Assembly: GCA_019359315.1 (NCBI GenBank)
Contig: JAHHHO010000023.1
Coordinates: 17,413-81,412, forward strand
Length of the DNA stretch: 64,000 nucleotides
Origin: Myxacorys californica WJT36-NPBG1
Lineage (GTDB): Bacteria; Cyanobacteriota; Cyanobacteriia; Leptolyngbyales; Leptolyngbyaceae
Direction: 5' to 3'
The notes beneath the pieces are model-generated. The model ran no database searches and was not told the DNA's origin. It worked only from the letters and a program-made list of their open reading frames with translations. Numbering within the stretch: the first letter of the stretch is position 1; each line of letters starts with the position of its first letter. The translations under genes were made by a program, and so were the position numbers. This document shows positions 27,284 through 37,249 of this stretch, piece by piece.

Positions 27284-28098
27284 TCGTCACTCTCGCTAGC
27301 TCTTTCTAATCTGCGCGATCGCTCTAAGAGAAATCTGTGAAGTGCGATCGCGCGGTTGTTCTACACAAATTATTTTAAGTCCGTCATTTGAATTATTAAA
27401 GCATATCCGTATTCAGATAGATGTCAAGACGTGAATATGGTTATTGTCGCCTATGCAAAAATAGCTGTTTTTTTTAACCTTGAACAGTTTAATTAAGTCG
27501 TCAGAATCGCTTTTTAACTCCGCCTTTGTGCTTTAAAGTACACGCAGATTGTTCGTATCTTAGTACTGAAACAATCTGTTTTCTCACTAATCAGATAAAT
27601 TAATAGCTTAGAAGTTATGAATATGAGTAACCACAGATCTGGATTAATACTTCTAAAGTGCTGACTAGGTTGAAATTCCGCTCCCCAAGGCGCTCCTAGT
27701 TCTCGACTATCCGCTCTTGAAAGCAAAGCAATTTTTCATACCTATCCCACTAAGTGATGATTTGGACAACTATCTATATAGGGTGCAATTATTACTACTC
27801 AGATTTCAGACAAAGGACTCATTTTGAAATTGAAACGGCTAGACTTAAACTTAAATTAATGAATCTAACTTTCTGAAGAGTCCTTTCCTGATTGACCCTC
27901 TATATTAGAGTTACTCAAGGTTATTCGATGATTCAAATGTTATTCAAATGATGGTTAAACGGCTCTAACAATCACCTAAAGTGATCACCTAAGTGTTGGG
28001 ACAAAATTATGTAGAGGAAATCATCAAATTTCTAGCGTAGTTGGCTTAGTTTTAGTTCGCACGCTTGGCTCTATTTAGTGATTTACAGTCGAATACCC
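27284..28098. promoter_or_regulatory. AT-rich 815-base regulatory gap upstream of the HepC-like gene
   Basis: There is no convincing gene; frames on both strands are short and AT-driven. Two CTATA-type motifs stand at 27771-27786 (CTATCTATATAGGGTG) and 27895-27910 (ACCCTCTATATTAGAG) in opposite orientations. An ATCACCTAA(A)GTG direct repeat lies around 27971-27995. The length and motif density suggest regulated transcription of the downstream hepC/hepA operon. Confidence 0.45.
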
Positions 28099-29049
28099 AT
28101 GACAACTTCTTTCAATCCTCGTGTCGTGCAGGAAGACCGATTTCCTCGTGAGAGGCGGCGAAGTCCTCATTCATCTGCATATGTTCTCTACTGGCGGCAA
28201 AAGCAGCTACTGGTGTTGCGGTTTCCTCAAGGGGAAACTGCGAAGCAGCTCCACCCGCTATGCTGTCTTTCCGTGTCTTCAGACCCATTTCAAATTGCTG
28301 AGCGTTTGAAGCGTTCACCCGTGCGGTTAGTACGCGTGGACTCCAGCTTGGACGAAGCAGACATCCGGGTGTGGGCAGATGCGTGCGAGGCGGCGAACAA
28401 GGCGATTCATCTGCGTCTCCCGACAGCCGCACAGCTTCCTCAGTCTAATCATCTTTGGTGGCTGAAGCGACTGCTGGATTGGGGCATAGCTGCCTTGATG
28501 GTAATCCTGCTCAGTCCCGTGATTCTGACCATTATTGTTCTGATGCGCCTTTATACGCCAGGTCCTCTTTTCTTTCAGCAGTGGCGCGTGGGGCAGCGAG
28601 GCAAACTGTTTCGGGTGATGAAGTTCCGTACAATGGCTGTGAACGCTGAACAGCATCATCACCAAGTCATGGCAGGTCAAGCCAAAAATTGCTTGCACAA
28701 ACGCGAAGACGATCCGCGCATCACGCCCTTAGGTCGGTGGCTGCGCCGTTATAGCCTAGACGAACTGCCTCAGTTGTTCAACGTGTTGCGCGGCGAAATG
28801 AGCTTGGTCGGACCTCGCCCTTGGGCCCTTTACGATGCCGTTCGGATTCGCCCAGACATGCGATCGCGGCTCAATGCACTTCCCGGAATTACAGGGGCTT
28901 GGCAAGTCGAAGCTCGATCAACGCTGCTCGATCTCGATAGCGTCAACCGTCGAGATCTGGAGTATCTTCGCAACTGGTCATTTAGCGGAGATTTGAAAAT
29001 TCTGCTGCGGACAGTTCCTAAGGTGTTATCTGGATTCGGAGCCTACTAA
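28099..29049 (+). CDS. hepC: HepC-like priming sugar transferase
   Basis: The product has 316 residues. A cyanobacteria-specific N-terminal part (about 15-115, with SAYVLYWRQKQLLVLRF and VRVDSSLDEADIRVWADACE) precedes a bacterial sugar transferase domain. That domain has one membrane helix (LLDWGIAALMVILLSPVILTI), KFRTM, YSLDELPQLFNVLRGEMSLVGPRP and LPGITGAWQVEARS. This layout matches HepC of Anabaena, needed for heterocyst envelope polysaccharide. The enzyme would transfer a sugar phosphate to undecaprenyl phosphate. The link to heterocysts is not implied here; non-heterocystous relatives use it for exopolysaccharide. ATG 28099 is chosen over GTG 28078. Confidence 0.82.
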   Translation: MTTSFNPRVVQEDRFPRERRRSPHSSAYVLYWRQKQLLVLRFPQGETAKQLHPLCCLSVSSDPFQIAERLKRSPVRLVRVDSSLDEADIRVWADACEAANKAIHLRLPTAAQLPQSNHLWWLKRLLDWGIAALMVILLSPVILTIIVLMRLYTPGPLFFQQWRVGQRGKLFRVMKFRTMAVNAEQHHHQVMAGQAKNCLHKREDDPRITPLGRWLRRYSLDELPQLFNVLRGEMSLVGPRPWALYDAVRIRPDMRSRLNALPGITGAWQVEARSTLLDLDSVNRRDLEYLRNWSFSGDLKILLRTVPKVLSGFGAY

Positions 29050-29182
29050 GTTTAGTACGCTAAGTGATGGACGCACGGTGGCTGTCAATGCGCCTATATT
29101 AGGAATGATCTAGTCGCGTATATTCTTATTCTCAGATTGCCCGTTGACCCTAAGAGCTAATAATTAAGAGGTATGCCTGTTC

Positions 29183-31036
29183 ATGCGATCGAAGCTTCCC
29201 AATGTGATGAGGAGTGTGTTGAAATCAACTAGCGTTTGGCGAGAAAATCGCCTAATTCTACGAGAGTTTAAACACTTCCCCTGGGTGGTCACCGCAGCAG
29301 TTACCTTTGCATTGGCGTCAGCCGCGTTTGAAGGATTTGGATTCGGATTACTGCTAGCGTTTTTGCAAAGTCTGGTGGGAGACCCATCCGCTCTCCCGTT
29401 CGAGACGGGAATTGATTGGTTCGATGTGCAGATTCTTGGCATTGATCGCTCTAAAACCGAGCAGCTTTACCGAATTTCTGCTCTGATTCTATCTGCAACC
29501 TGGATTCGAGCGGCGTTTAACTACTTAACCCAAATTTATACTGAACTATCCCAGCAAAAGCTGATCGATCGCTTGCGCAAGCAAACGTTTGAGCGTCTGC
29601 AAGCGGTAAACCTCAGCTACTTTGGCCAAACTCATTCTGGCGAACTGATCAATACCCTCACCGGAGAAATTGGCAAGATTCAAATCGCCTTTGGATTGTT
29701 GGCATACATCGTCACCAAAGGGCTAACGCTACTGGTCTATACCTTCTTGCTGTTTGCCATCTCCTGGAAGTTGACGATTGTATCGGTTGTGCTATTTGGG
29801 CTGGTGATTGCTGGGCTAACAAAACTCAACCGACGAGTGCGAGAGAGCAGTTTTGCAGTCACGGCGGCTAGTGGAAAGTTCACCACGATCGCGCTGGAGT
29901 TTGTCAACGGAATTCGCACCGTGCAAGCGTTTGCCACCCAGGACTATGAGCGGAAGCGCTTCTATCAAGCGAGTTCTAACGTCTTGAAAACCGGAATGAA
30001 AGCGGCGCGACGCTGGGCGATCGTGCGACCCATGGCAGAAGGGTTAGCGACGACTGTTTTGATTAGCATGATCATTCTGGCGATTACGGTGTTTGTTGCG
30101 AATGGAACGTTGCAGACGGCTTCTCTCTTAACGTTTCTGTTTCTGTTGTTCCGTTTGGTTCCAGCGTTGCACGAAATCAATGGGAATCGCGCTCAATTAA
30201 GCAGTTATAGTGGAGCATTTGCCAATATTAGTGAAGTGCTACGCGAGGATAATAAGCCTTACTTTCAAGATGGCGATCGCGAGTACACGAGCTTGGAGTG
30301 GGCGATCGATTTGGTTGCTGTCGAGTTCGGCTACGCACCTGGTCAAGTGGTTTTAAAGGACGTGACCTTGACCATTCCTAAAGGCAAAATGACGGCAATT
30401 GTGGGAGGGTCGGGAGCTGGAAAAACAACTCTTGTAGACTTGATTCCCCGATTTTATGATCCCACCCTTGGACAGGTATTGTTTGACGGCGTAGACGTGC
30501 GATCGTTTGCGATCAAATCTCTGCGGCGCAAGATGGCGATCGTCAGTCAGGATACGTTTGTGTTCAATGCGTCGGTACGCTACAACATTGCGTATGGACT
30601 AGACGACGTGACCGACGAGATGGTTTGGAAAGCTGCTCAGCAAGCTAACGCGCTGGAGTTTATTCTAGATTTGCCAGAGCAGTTTGAAACGCCACTCGGC
30701 GATCGCGGAGTTCGGCTTTCTGGAGGACAACGGCAGCGCTTAGCCATCGCCCGCGCCCTCTTGCGCGATCCAGAAATTCTGATTCTCGATGAAGCCACCA
30801 GCGCCCTCGATTCTGTCTCGGAGCGGCTGATTCAGGAATCGCTAGAGCAGTTGTCTGAAGGCAGGACGGTGATTGCGATCGCGCATCGACTCTCGACCAT
30901 TGTCCGGGCAGATAAAGTTGTCGTGCTAGAGCAGGGTCAAATTGCAGAACAGGGAACCTACCAAGAGCTGCTTAACCTCCGGGGTCGGCTGTGGAATTAT
31001 CATCAGATGCAGCACGAAACGAGGGTTAAGGGTTAA
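29183..31036 (+). CDS. hepA: HepA-like ABC exporter (fused permease and ATPase)
   Basis: The protein has 617 residues. The N-terminal membrane domain (about 25-330) has six helices and the segments LREFKHFPWVV and STWIRAAFNYLTQIYTELSQQ, which closely resemble HepA of heterocyst-forming cyanobacteria. The C-terminal ATPase has Walker A VGGSGAGKTTLVDL, signature LSGGQRQRLAIARALL and Walker B ILILDEATSALD, plus the H-loop IAIAHRLST. HepA is an exporter needed for envelope polysaccharide deposition; here it probably flips or exports lipid-linked glycan. It directly follows the HepC-like gene, as in the heterocyst polysaccharide island. A CCTATATTAGG motif lies upstream at about 29093. Confidence 0.88.
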   Translation: MRSKLPNVMRSVLKSTSVWRENRLILREFKHFPWVVTAAVTFALASAAFEGFGFGLLLAFLQSLVGDPSALPFETGIDWFDVQILGIDRSKTEQLYRISALILSATWIRAAFNYLTQIYTELSQQKLIDRLRKQTFERLQAVNLSYFGQTHSGELINTLTGEIGKIQIAFGLLAYIVTKGLTLLVYTFLLFAISWKLTIVSVVLFGLVIAGLTKLNRRVRESSFAVTAASGKFTTIALEFVNGIRTVQAFATQDYERKRFYQASSNVLKTGMKAARRWAIVRPMAEGLATTVLISMIILAITVFVANGTLQTASLLTFLFLLFRLVPALHEINGNRAQLSSYSGAFANISEVLREDNKPYFQDGDREYTSLEWAIDLVAVEFGYAPGQVVLKDVTLTIPKGKMTAIVGGSGAGKTTLVDLIPRFYDPTLGQVLFDGVDVRSFAIKSLRRKMAIVSQDTFVFNASVRYNIAYGLDDVTDEMVWKAAQQANALEFILDLPEQFETPLGDRGVRLSGGQRQRLAIARALLRDPEILILDEATSALDSVSERLIQESLEQLSEGRTVIAIAHRLSTIVRADKVVVLEQGQIAEQGTYQELLNLRGRLWNYHQMQHETRVKG

Positions 31037-31087
31037 AGATTGAGCGAGGGAGAACTCCCAGTATTGGGACTGCGGACAGGCTAGATT

Positions 31088-32290
31088 ATGCACCTGATTG
31101 TTCTAGAAAATGAGCTAACGTCGCTGCGCGGCGGACAAGAATTAAACTTGTTTGAGGTTTGCCAAGGATTAGCGCATCGCGGGCATTCTATCAGTTTGCT
31201 CTACCTAGAAGCGGGCAATTTGCTGGAGCCATATCGCCGCTTTTGCGATCGCATGATCAAAATTCGTTCTTTTGGATTTGATCGGCGTAGCCTGAAAGAT
31301 ACGCTTAAGTTTCTTCCAAGTTTGGTTCAAGCGTTGTCCATCTCTACATCATCTGATAGCGTTGTCTTTAGCAATGACTATCATTTTTCATTGTTTGGCT
31401 ATGCGCTTTCGCAGTTCCGCAACCTTCCTTATTTGTGTTATCTACAAATTCCACCGTGTGATTTCAACCGACAGCGAAAACTAGGCTTGAGCGGTGTGGA
31501 TCGCTTCATTGCTGTTTCTCACCAAACCAAACGCGACTGGGTAGAGGCGGGCTATTGCCCAGATCAAATCGATGTAGTTCATAACGGAGTTGCGCTCGAA
31601 AAATTTCAGTTAAAGATCGATAACGGTGCGTTGCGGCATCAATGGGGAATTGCAGAACACACCAAACTCATTTCCTATGTTGGCAGAATCGATACGGAGA
31701 AGGGCTTGGAAACGCTGATCAACGCGATCGCCATTCTGCGCGAGCAGGGAACCGATGTTCACGTCTGCCTAGCGGGTAAGCCTGTAGTGCATTACAGCCA
31801 TTCCAAGGGGCAACTGTGCGAGCAAGAAGGCATGAAGTATCAGCGATCACTCGAAGCGTTGGCGCAACAACTGGGAGTCAGCGATCGGATCACCTTTTTA
31901 GGACATCTCGCCAATCCGGTTTCGCTCTATCAAGCGAGCGACGTTACCGTATTACCAAGCGTGTGGTCAGAGCCGTTTGGACGCAGCTTGATCGAGTCTC
32001 TCGCCTGTGGAACCCCAGTTGTGGCTAGCCGAATTGGTGGCATTCCCGAAGTGTTGACGGGTGAGTTTGCGGCGCATTTGTTTGAACCAGGCGACGCCAA
32101 AGATTTGGCGATTCGGTTTGCCCAAGTGTTGGACTGGCGCGATCGCGACCCCCAACTGCGCGATCGCGCCCGCCATCACGTCGTCAAGCATTTTAGTCAT
32201 ACCAGTATGATCGAGGGAGTGGAACGATCCATTCTCAAAACGGTTCCGTTCGGTCAGGCAAGTACCCGCATTCGTCAGGCATCACCATGA
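31088..32290 (+). CDS. Glycosyltransferase family 4
   Basis: The product has 400 residues with the GT-B fold. The N-terminal acceptor domain starts LIVLENELTSLRGGQELNLFEVCQGLAHRGH. The C-terminal donor domain has ISYVGRIDTEKGLETLINAI and the EX7E-like motif PSVWSEPFGRSLIESLACGTPVVASRIGGIPEVL. It is part of the tight operon after hepA, and its TGA overlaps the next ATG by four bases. The sugar added cannot be told from sequence. Confidence 0.9.
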   Translation: MHLIVLENELTSLRGGQELNLFEVCQGLAHRGHSISLLYLEAGNLLEPYRRFCDRMIKIRSFGFDRRSLKDTLKFLPSLVQALSISTSSDSVVFSNDYHFSLFGYALSQFRNLPYLCYLQIPPCDFNRQRKLGLSGVDRFIAVSHQTKRDWVEAGYCPDQIDVVHNGVALEKFQLKIDNGALRHQWGIAEHTKLISYVGRIDTEKGLETLINAIAILREQGTDVHVCLAGKPVVHYSHSKGQLCEQEGMKYQRSLEALAQQLGVSDRITFLGHLANPVSLYQASDVTVLPSVWSEPFGRSLIESLACGTPVVASRIGGIPEVLTGEFAAHLFEPGDAKDLAIRFAQVLDWRDRDPQLRDRARHHVVKHFSHTSMIEGVERSILKTVPFGQASTRIRQASP

Positions 32291-33468
32291 ATCGTCCTCG
32301 CATTCTTTCTGTGATCGAAGCCTATATTGGACATCAAACCTATGGATGTCTGATGCGCGAGTATTTTCAGCAGGTGGAGTCCTGTGCGGTTGACTTCTAC
32401 TGGTTTAACGAAGAGCGGGAACTGCATACTCGCATTTTGAACCGCTTGCTGAGCTACTATTCATCCAATCGATGGGTGCAGCAAAATAATGTCGATCTGC
32501 ATTTGTTTCGATTTCAGATTGGCTTTGCTTACATGGCGCGCCGTTTGGTGATCCGAAAGTTAGCGCAAGCTCAATATTCCGCTCTGCATTTTCACACGCA
32601 GCCCTTGGCGTTTTTCTGCCTCGATCTGATGCGAGAACTACCGGCGATCGTCAGTCTCGATCGCACTACCGTGCAAGCGGCTAGAGAGCGCACTAGCGCT
32701 TTGTTCTACTGGACGTTTCAACCCAACATTAGGTTAGAAAAAAAAGTATTTGAAGCCGCTCAGAGCATTGTTAGCTTTTCAGAATCTGCTCGTCGCTCTG
32801 TGATTGAGGACTATGGAATTAAACCAGACAAAGTAGATTTGGTTTACCCTGGTGTGAATGTTAAGCACATCACGCCGTGTCGTCAAACGGTTACTGATTC
32901 TCAAACGCCATGCAATATTTTATTTATAGGAGGCGATTTTGAGCGCAAAGGAGGATACGACGTTTTAGAAGTGTTCTTGAAACATTTTTCAAATCAAGCT
33001 AAGCTGCATCTTGTGACTCAAGCGTCGATCACTTGCAGTCACACGAATGTTCACATTTATACCAACATCAAAGCATACACCGCTGAATGGCTAGAGCTTT
33101 ATCAGCAGGCAGATCTATTCGTCATGCCAACCTATTCTGAGCCGTTTGGATGGGTGTTTATTGAGGCGATGGCGGCAGGCTTGCCCATCGTGGCTACTCG
33201 CTTAAATGCGATTCCTGAAATCGTTGCCGAAGAGGAGACAGGATTATTGATTGAACCGGGCGATCGCACCGCGTTAGCCGATGGCATGAGACGATTGCTC
33301 CACAATCCTGATCTGAGACGAACTATGGGTGCAAAAGGGCGGCTGGTTGCAGAGCAGAAGTTCAATTACCGAACCCACTTTGAGCAGCTTGAACGGTTAT
33401 TTAACACCGCCGTTCGCAAAACTGCGTTGAACAAAGACCGCTTAACATCAGATGTAGCCCCACGATGA
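32287..33468 (+). CDS. Glycosyltransferase family 4
   Basis: The product has 393 residues. The N-terminal domain is divergent (ILSVIEAYIGHQTYGCLMREYF, with LHFHTQPLAFFCL). The C-terminal donor site is typical of GT4: NILFIGGDFERKGGYDVLEVF and MPTYSEPFGWVFIEAMAAGLPIVATRLNAIPEIV. It is joined to both neighbours by four-base ATGA overlaps (32287-32290 and 33465-33468), so the three transferases are translationally coupled and likely build consecutive residues of one repeat unit. Confidence 0.9.
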   Translation: MNRPRILSVIEAYIGHQTYGCLMREYFQQVESCAVDFYWFNEERELHTRILNRLLSYYSSNRWVQQNNVDLHLFRFQIGFAYMARRLVIRKLAQAQYSALHFHTQPLAFFCLDLMRELPAIVSLDRTTVQAARERTSALFYWTFQPNIRLEKKVFEAAQSIVSFSESARRSVIEDYGIKPDKVDLVYPGVNVKHITPCRQTVTDSQTPCNILFIGGDFERKGGYDVLEVFLKHFSNQAKLHLVTQASITCSHTNVHIYTNIKAYTAEWLELYQQADLFVMPTYSEPFGWVFIEAMAAGLPIVATRLNAIPEIVAEEETGLLIEPGDRTALADGMRRLLHNPDLRRTMGAKGRLVAEQKFNYRTHFEQLERLFNTAVRKTALNKDRLTSDVAPR

Positions 33469-34610
33469 AAACATTGTTTACCTGTCAGTATCCGTTTGAT
33501 CCAAACTCAGGAGCCGCAGGCGTAACATGGCGGTTGGGGCAAGAATTTAAACAGTTAGGGCACGAGGTTGAGTTCTATTCGCTAAACGATTTACCTAAGT
33601 TGCATCCGTTGTTGAAGTTTATGTCGTTTCCAGCGTTTGTGGCGCGTCACATTTCACGACAGCTTCAGCACAACCCCATTGATGTAATTGACACTTGCAC
33701 AGGCGATGCCTGGATCTGGGCAACGCTGATGCAAAGATTTCACCAAACATCTCAGCCACGACCACTGCTCGTCGCGCGATCTCATGGACTCGAACACATT
33801 CAGCATCTAGATTTTTTAGAAGAAGCTAGGCGCGGCAACCTAGAGCTAGGCTGGAAATACTCAATGTATCGCGGCAGTGTTCGTTTATGGGAAGCCGCCA
33901 CCTCCATGCGCTGCGCCGATCTAGTCTTGTTGCTCAATCAGCGCGATCGCGACTATGCCGTTGAGCAATTAGGCGTTCATCCCGATCGCGCTCACATTGT
34001 TGCCAATGGCATTTCAGATACGATGCTGAATCTGCCCTTTGAGCCAACGCCCGCCGCCGGGGAACCACTGCGAATCGCGCAAGTCAGCAGCTATATTATT
34101 CGCAAAGGCATTCAGTACGGCACGCCTGCACTCAATGCAATTCTCAGCCGTTATCCCCACGTCGAACTCAGTTTACTCGGAACCGAATGTCCAGCTCAGC
34201 AGGTCTACGCTGATTTTGCGCCCGAGGTGCGCGATCGCGTTAAGGTTATTCCCTACTACGTCAACGACACCTTGCCTAACCTGCTCAAAGGACATCACAT
34301 CAAATTCTTCCCGACCGTCTCAGAAGGATTTGGCATTGCCTTAGTTGAAGCGATGGCGTGTGGACTCGCCCCAATTACAACCAATACTCCAGGGCCACTG
34401 GGAATCGTTCAAGATGGGGAGGATGCCCTCGTGGTTCCCGTAGGCGATCAGGCCGCGCTAGAAAAAGCGTTAGAAAGACTGATTCACGATCGCGCCTTAC
34501 TCGATCGGTTGCGCCACAGTGCTTATCGAACAGCACAACGGTTTGGTTGGTCACACATTGCCCAAGACAACCTGCGCTACTACGAAAAAGCTGAGGCCAG
34601 CAAACGCTAG
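33465..34610 (+). CDS. Glycosyltransferase family 4
   Basis: The product has 381 residues. The N terminus TLFTCQYPFDPNSGAAGVTWRLGQEFKQLGHEVEF is typical of cyanobacterial GT4 enzymes. The donor domain contains RIAQVSSYIIRKGIQYGTPAL and FFPTVSEGFGIALVEAMACGLAPITTNTPGP. It is the last of three overlapping transferase genes; the polymerase-like gene starts 38 bases later. Confidence 0.9.
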   Translation: MKTLFTCQYPFDPNSGAAGVTWRLGQEFKQLGHEVEFYSLNDLPKLHPLLKFMSFPAFVARHISRQLQHNPIDVIDTCTGDAWIWATLMQRFHQTSQPRPLLVARSHGLEHIQHLDFLEEARRGNLELGWKYSMYRGSVRLWEAATSMRCADLVLLLNQRDRDYAVEQLGVHPDRAHIVANGISDTMLNLPFEPTPAAGEPLRIAQVSSYIIRKGIQYGTPALNAILSRYPHVELSLLGTECPAQQVYADFAPEVRDRVKVIPYYVNDTLPNLLKGHHIKFFPTVSEGFGIALVEAMACGLAPITTNTPGPLGIVQDGEDALVVPVGDQAALEKALERLIHDRALLDRLRHSAYRTAQRFGWSHIAQDNLRYYEKAEASKR

Positions 34611-34648
34611 ATCGCGACGAAGATTCTTTACTCTACTGGCTATTGCCT

Positions 34649-36079
34649 ATGTCTACGTCTCAACCCGTTTCTAACACCAAACTGTTTCAGCCTGCGATCG
34701 CGTGGCTTGTGATCCTCGGGTTTTCCTTGTTTGTCACAATGGGAATTGCCTTGAGCTTTGGCAGACTTTTAGTGCTGGCCTATCCAGTCGCTTGCTTTGG
34801 GGTGGGAGCATTTCTCTATTTTCGATATCCCGTTTTGTATGTGGGGTTTACCTGGTGGATCTGGTTTCTCACTGCATTTTTGCGGCGCGTCATCGAAATG
34901 CCGATCGGACTCAGTGATCCCAGTCCCGTCCTCCTCGCGCCCTTTTTCGTCACGATTATTTCTGGCATCACGCTAGCTCGCCAACTGCCCGTGGCGCTCT
35001 ACGGCAACGGGCTCCCGTTTATCTTGTGCATCGCTAGCGTTCTCTACGGTGCCTTTATTGGAGTTGTAGGGCTTTCCGCTAAATCTGTCATCGTTGCCCT
35101 CTTGAACTGGTTGCCCCCGATCCTGTTTGGGTTTCACTTATTTGCAAACTGGCGGCAATTTCCAGCCTATCGCCAAATCACCCAGCGCGTTTTTGTCTGG
35201 GGCGTTCTGGTGATGGGACTGTATGGAGTCGTGCAGTTTCTGATCGCGCCGCCGTGGGATCGGTTTTGGCTGCAAAACATTCCCGATCAGTCGTTCGGAA
35301 CTCCTACTCCATTTGGCATTCGAGTATTTAGCACGATGCAATCGCCGCAGCCGTTCGCGGCAACAATGGTCGCTGGATTATTTCTCCTATTTGCCGCCAA
35401 AACTCCCCTCAAATTTCCAGCCTCCGCCGTCGGATATTTGGCGTTACTCCTGTCGTTAGCGCGGTCTGCTTGGCTCAGTTGGTTTGTTGGCATTTTGGTG
35501 CTTCTACCGTCACTCAAGCCAAAATTGCAAATGCGGTTAGTCACGACGTTGCTGGCCATGATGTTAATTGTGTTGCCCTTGGCGACAATTGAACCATTCT
35601 CAACCGTAATTGCGTCTCGAATTCAAACGTTTGGATCAGGGGGAGATGATATTAGTGTGGCTGAGCGACAAGACGGCTATAACAGGCTTTTAAGCCAAGC
35701 GCTGGCAGAAGTGAAAGGGCAAGGACTGGGGTACGAGATCGAAGATGTTTCGATTGGTAGTAACGATAGTGGCGTGCTGACGATGTTGCTGAATCTAGGT
35801 TGGGTGGGAACGTTGCCCTATGTCGGCGGCTTGCTCTTGTTAATCATCAGCATTTTGCAGAGCCGAGAGGCAACGTTTGATCCAGTGGTGAGCGCGGCAC
35901 GGGCGATCGCGATCGCGACGTTCTCGCAGTTTAGTCTGAACAATGTGATGTTATCTTCGTTTGGCATGGTGCTTTGGGGGTTCATTGGGTTATCGATCGC
36001 AGCCCGTGTGTATTACGCTCAGCAATATCAAGCCGCTCAGCAGCATTTATCAGAACGCATCAATCCGTTTAATGGATAG
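34649..36079 (+). CDS. O-antigen ligase/Wzy-like polysaccharide polymerase
   Basis: The protein has 476 residues and about eleven to twelve membrane helices. A large periplasmic loop (about 315-380, with DISVAERQDGYNRLLSQALAEVKGQGLGYE) lies between later helices, as in the Wzy_C/O-antigen ligase family. It would join exported repeat units or transfer the chain. ATG 34649 is preferred to a TTG six bases upstream; neither has a strong ribosome site. It ends the main exopolysaccharide operon. Confidence 0.85.
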   Translation: MSTSQPVSNTKLFQPAIAWLVILGFSLFVTMGIALSFGRLLVLAYPVACFGVGAFLYFRYPVLYVGFTWWIWFLTAFLRRVIEMPIGLSDPSPVLLAPFFVTIISGITLARQLPVALYGNGLPFILCIASVLYGAFIGVVGLSAKSVIVALLNWLPPILFGFHLFANWRQFPAYRQITQRVFVWGVLVMGLYGVVQFLIAPPWDRFWLQNIPDQSFGTPTPFGIRVFSTMQSPQPFAATMVAGLFLLFAAKTPLKFPASAVGYLALLLSLARSAWLSWFVGILVLLPSLKPKLQMRLVTTLLAMMLIVLPLATIEPFSTVIASRIQTFGSGGDDISVAERQDGYNRLLSQALAEVKGQGLGYEIEDVSIGSNDSGVLTMLLNLGWVGTLPYVGGLLLLIISILQSREATFDPVVSAARAIAIATFSQFSLNNVMLSSFGMVLWGFIGLSIAARVYYAQQYQAAQQHLSERINPFNG

Positions 36080-36273
36080 CGATGCTTCAGAGCGCGGCAG
36101 CGGCATTGAGATCGAAGATGCATAGATCTAAAGACATAGGTGATCGAAATTGCGTGGGCACGGCTCTAAAGGAAGCGCAGCATAGGGAGTGCCCTCATTT
36201 TCACTCCACCGTTCAGGTATCAATTCAGACATCACGAAGATTATTTCTGTCTTTTGATTATTTCCTAGTGCTA

Positions 36274-36288
36274 ACCCTCTATATATAG
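36274..36288. promoter_or_regulatory. ACCCTCTATATATAG motif upstream of the methyltransferase
   Basis: The motif lies 62 bases before the ATG at 36350 and closely matches 27895-27909 upstream of the hepC-like gene. It may be an activator site or an alternative promoter element; function is inferred from recurrence only. Confidence 0.35.
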
Positions 36289-36349
36289 TGAATTTTCAGC
36301 AACTCGCCGCCCAGATTAATTATTTCCAGATCAATTATTTAATGCGTCT

Positions 36350-37114
36350 ATGCAATACTCAAATCGTAAAAAAGTAGGTTTAGACATCGCTGACAAAGAG
36401 CAAATCGAGATTCAGTTTTGGCAACATTCTCCGATTGAGAATCCAGAATCTGAGGCGGTTGAGAACTTGGTTAACAAATTCTGTGAAGCCAAGGTTTTGC
36501 TAGAGAAACTAGACTATCATCGCGCTCTGTTTGAGCAGGCAAGCTCAATTTTAGAGCTGGGAGCGGGTCAAGGTTGGGCGTCGTGTTTGGTCAAGCGGCA
36601 GTTTGGCGGAAAGCAACTGATCGCAACCGATATTAGTCCCTATGCGATCGCGTCTGCTCACAAGTGGGAACACATTTTTCAAACTCGGCTCGATCAGACG
36701 ACTCATTGTCGCTCTTACGAAATTCCAATGGAAGATGCGAGCGTTGATTTGATCTTCTGTTTCGAGGCGGCGCATCATTTTGTCAAGCATCGACAGACGC
36801 TTGCCGAAGTCCAGCGAGTGCTAAAGAAAGGCGGTGTCTGTCTATATCTGCATGAGCCGGTCTGCCGCTCGTTTATTCACCCGTTGGCGTATGCACGAGT
36901 CAATAGTAAGCGTCCTGAAGTGCCAGAAGATGTTTTGATTTATCCCAAGATTAAGGAACTGGCGACAGAAGCAGGGCTAAAAACTGAGATTCGATTTGAT
37001 CCGACTGTCACTAATCGAGGATTGAACCAAACTGTCTATTTTGCGGTGCTAAGTGCTGTTCCTGGGTTGCGCTATCTTCTGCCTTGCAGTGCAGATTTTA
37101 TCTTCACAAAATAG
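36350..37114 (+). CDS. Class I SAM-dependent methyltransferase
   Basis: The product has 254 residues. SAM-binding motif I SILELGAGQGWASCLVKRQFGG lies at about residue 66, motif II is QLIATDISPYAIASA, and the post-motif region ASVDLIFCFEAAHHFVKHRQTLAEVQRVLKKGG is typical of small-molecule methyltransferases. Its place after the polysaccharide operon suggests it methylates a sugar or a polysaccharide precursor, but no substrate motif proves this. It has its own 270-base upstream region with the CTATA motif, so it is probably a separate transcription unit. Confidence 0.87.
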   Translation: MQYSNRKKVGLDIADKEQIEIQFWQHSPIENPESEAVENLVNKFCEAKVLLEKLDYHRALFEQASSILELGAGQGWASCLVKRQFGGKQLIATDISPYAIASAHKWEHIFQTRLDQTTHCRSYEIPMEDASVDLIFCFEAAHHFVKHRQTLAEVQRVLKKGGVCLYLHEPVCRSFIHPLAYARVNSKRPEVPEDVLIYPKIKELATEAGLKTEIRFDPTVTNRGLNQTVYFAVLSAVPGLRYLLPCSADFIFTK

Positions 37115-37249
37115 CTTGAGCGGCATGAGAGACGCCTTGCGGTAACGATTCGCAACCAGGAAGGCTACCCCTCCTTAGCTAGAGGTGAGACTCAGAAAGG
37201 TAACTTACGATCGCGCCAATCTTGCCCTCTTCAGCCTGCAATCAAAATC

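Noticed and set aside
27514..27726. 70-residue minus-strand frame in the gap before hepC
   Set aside because: It is AT-rich, without a ribosome site or recognisable pattern, within a likely regulatory region.
36082..36288. 68-residue frame after the polymerase-like gene
   Set aside because: It has no ribosome site, low protein-like character, and covers the CTATA motif and promoter of the methyltransferase.
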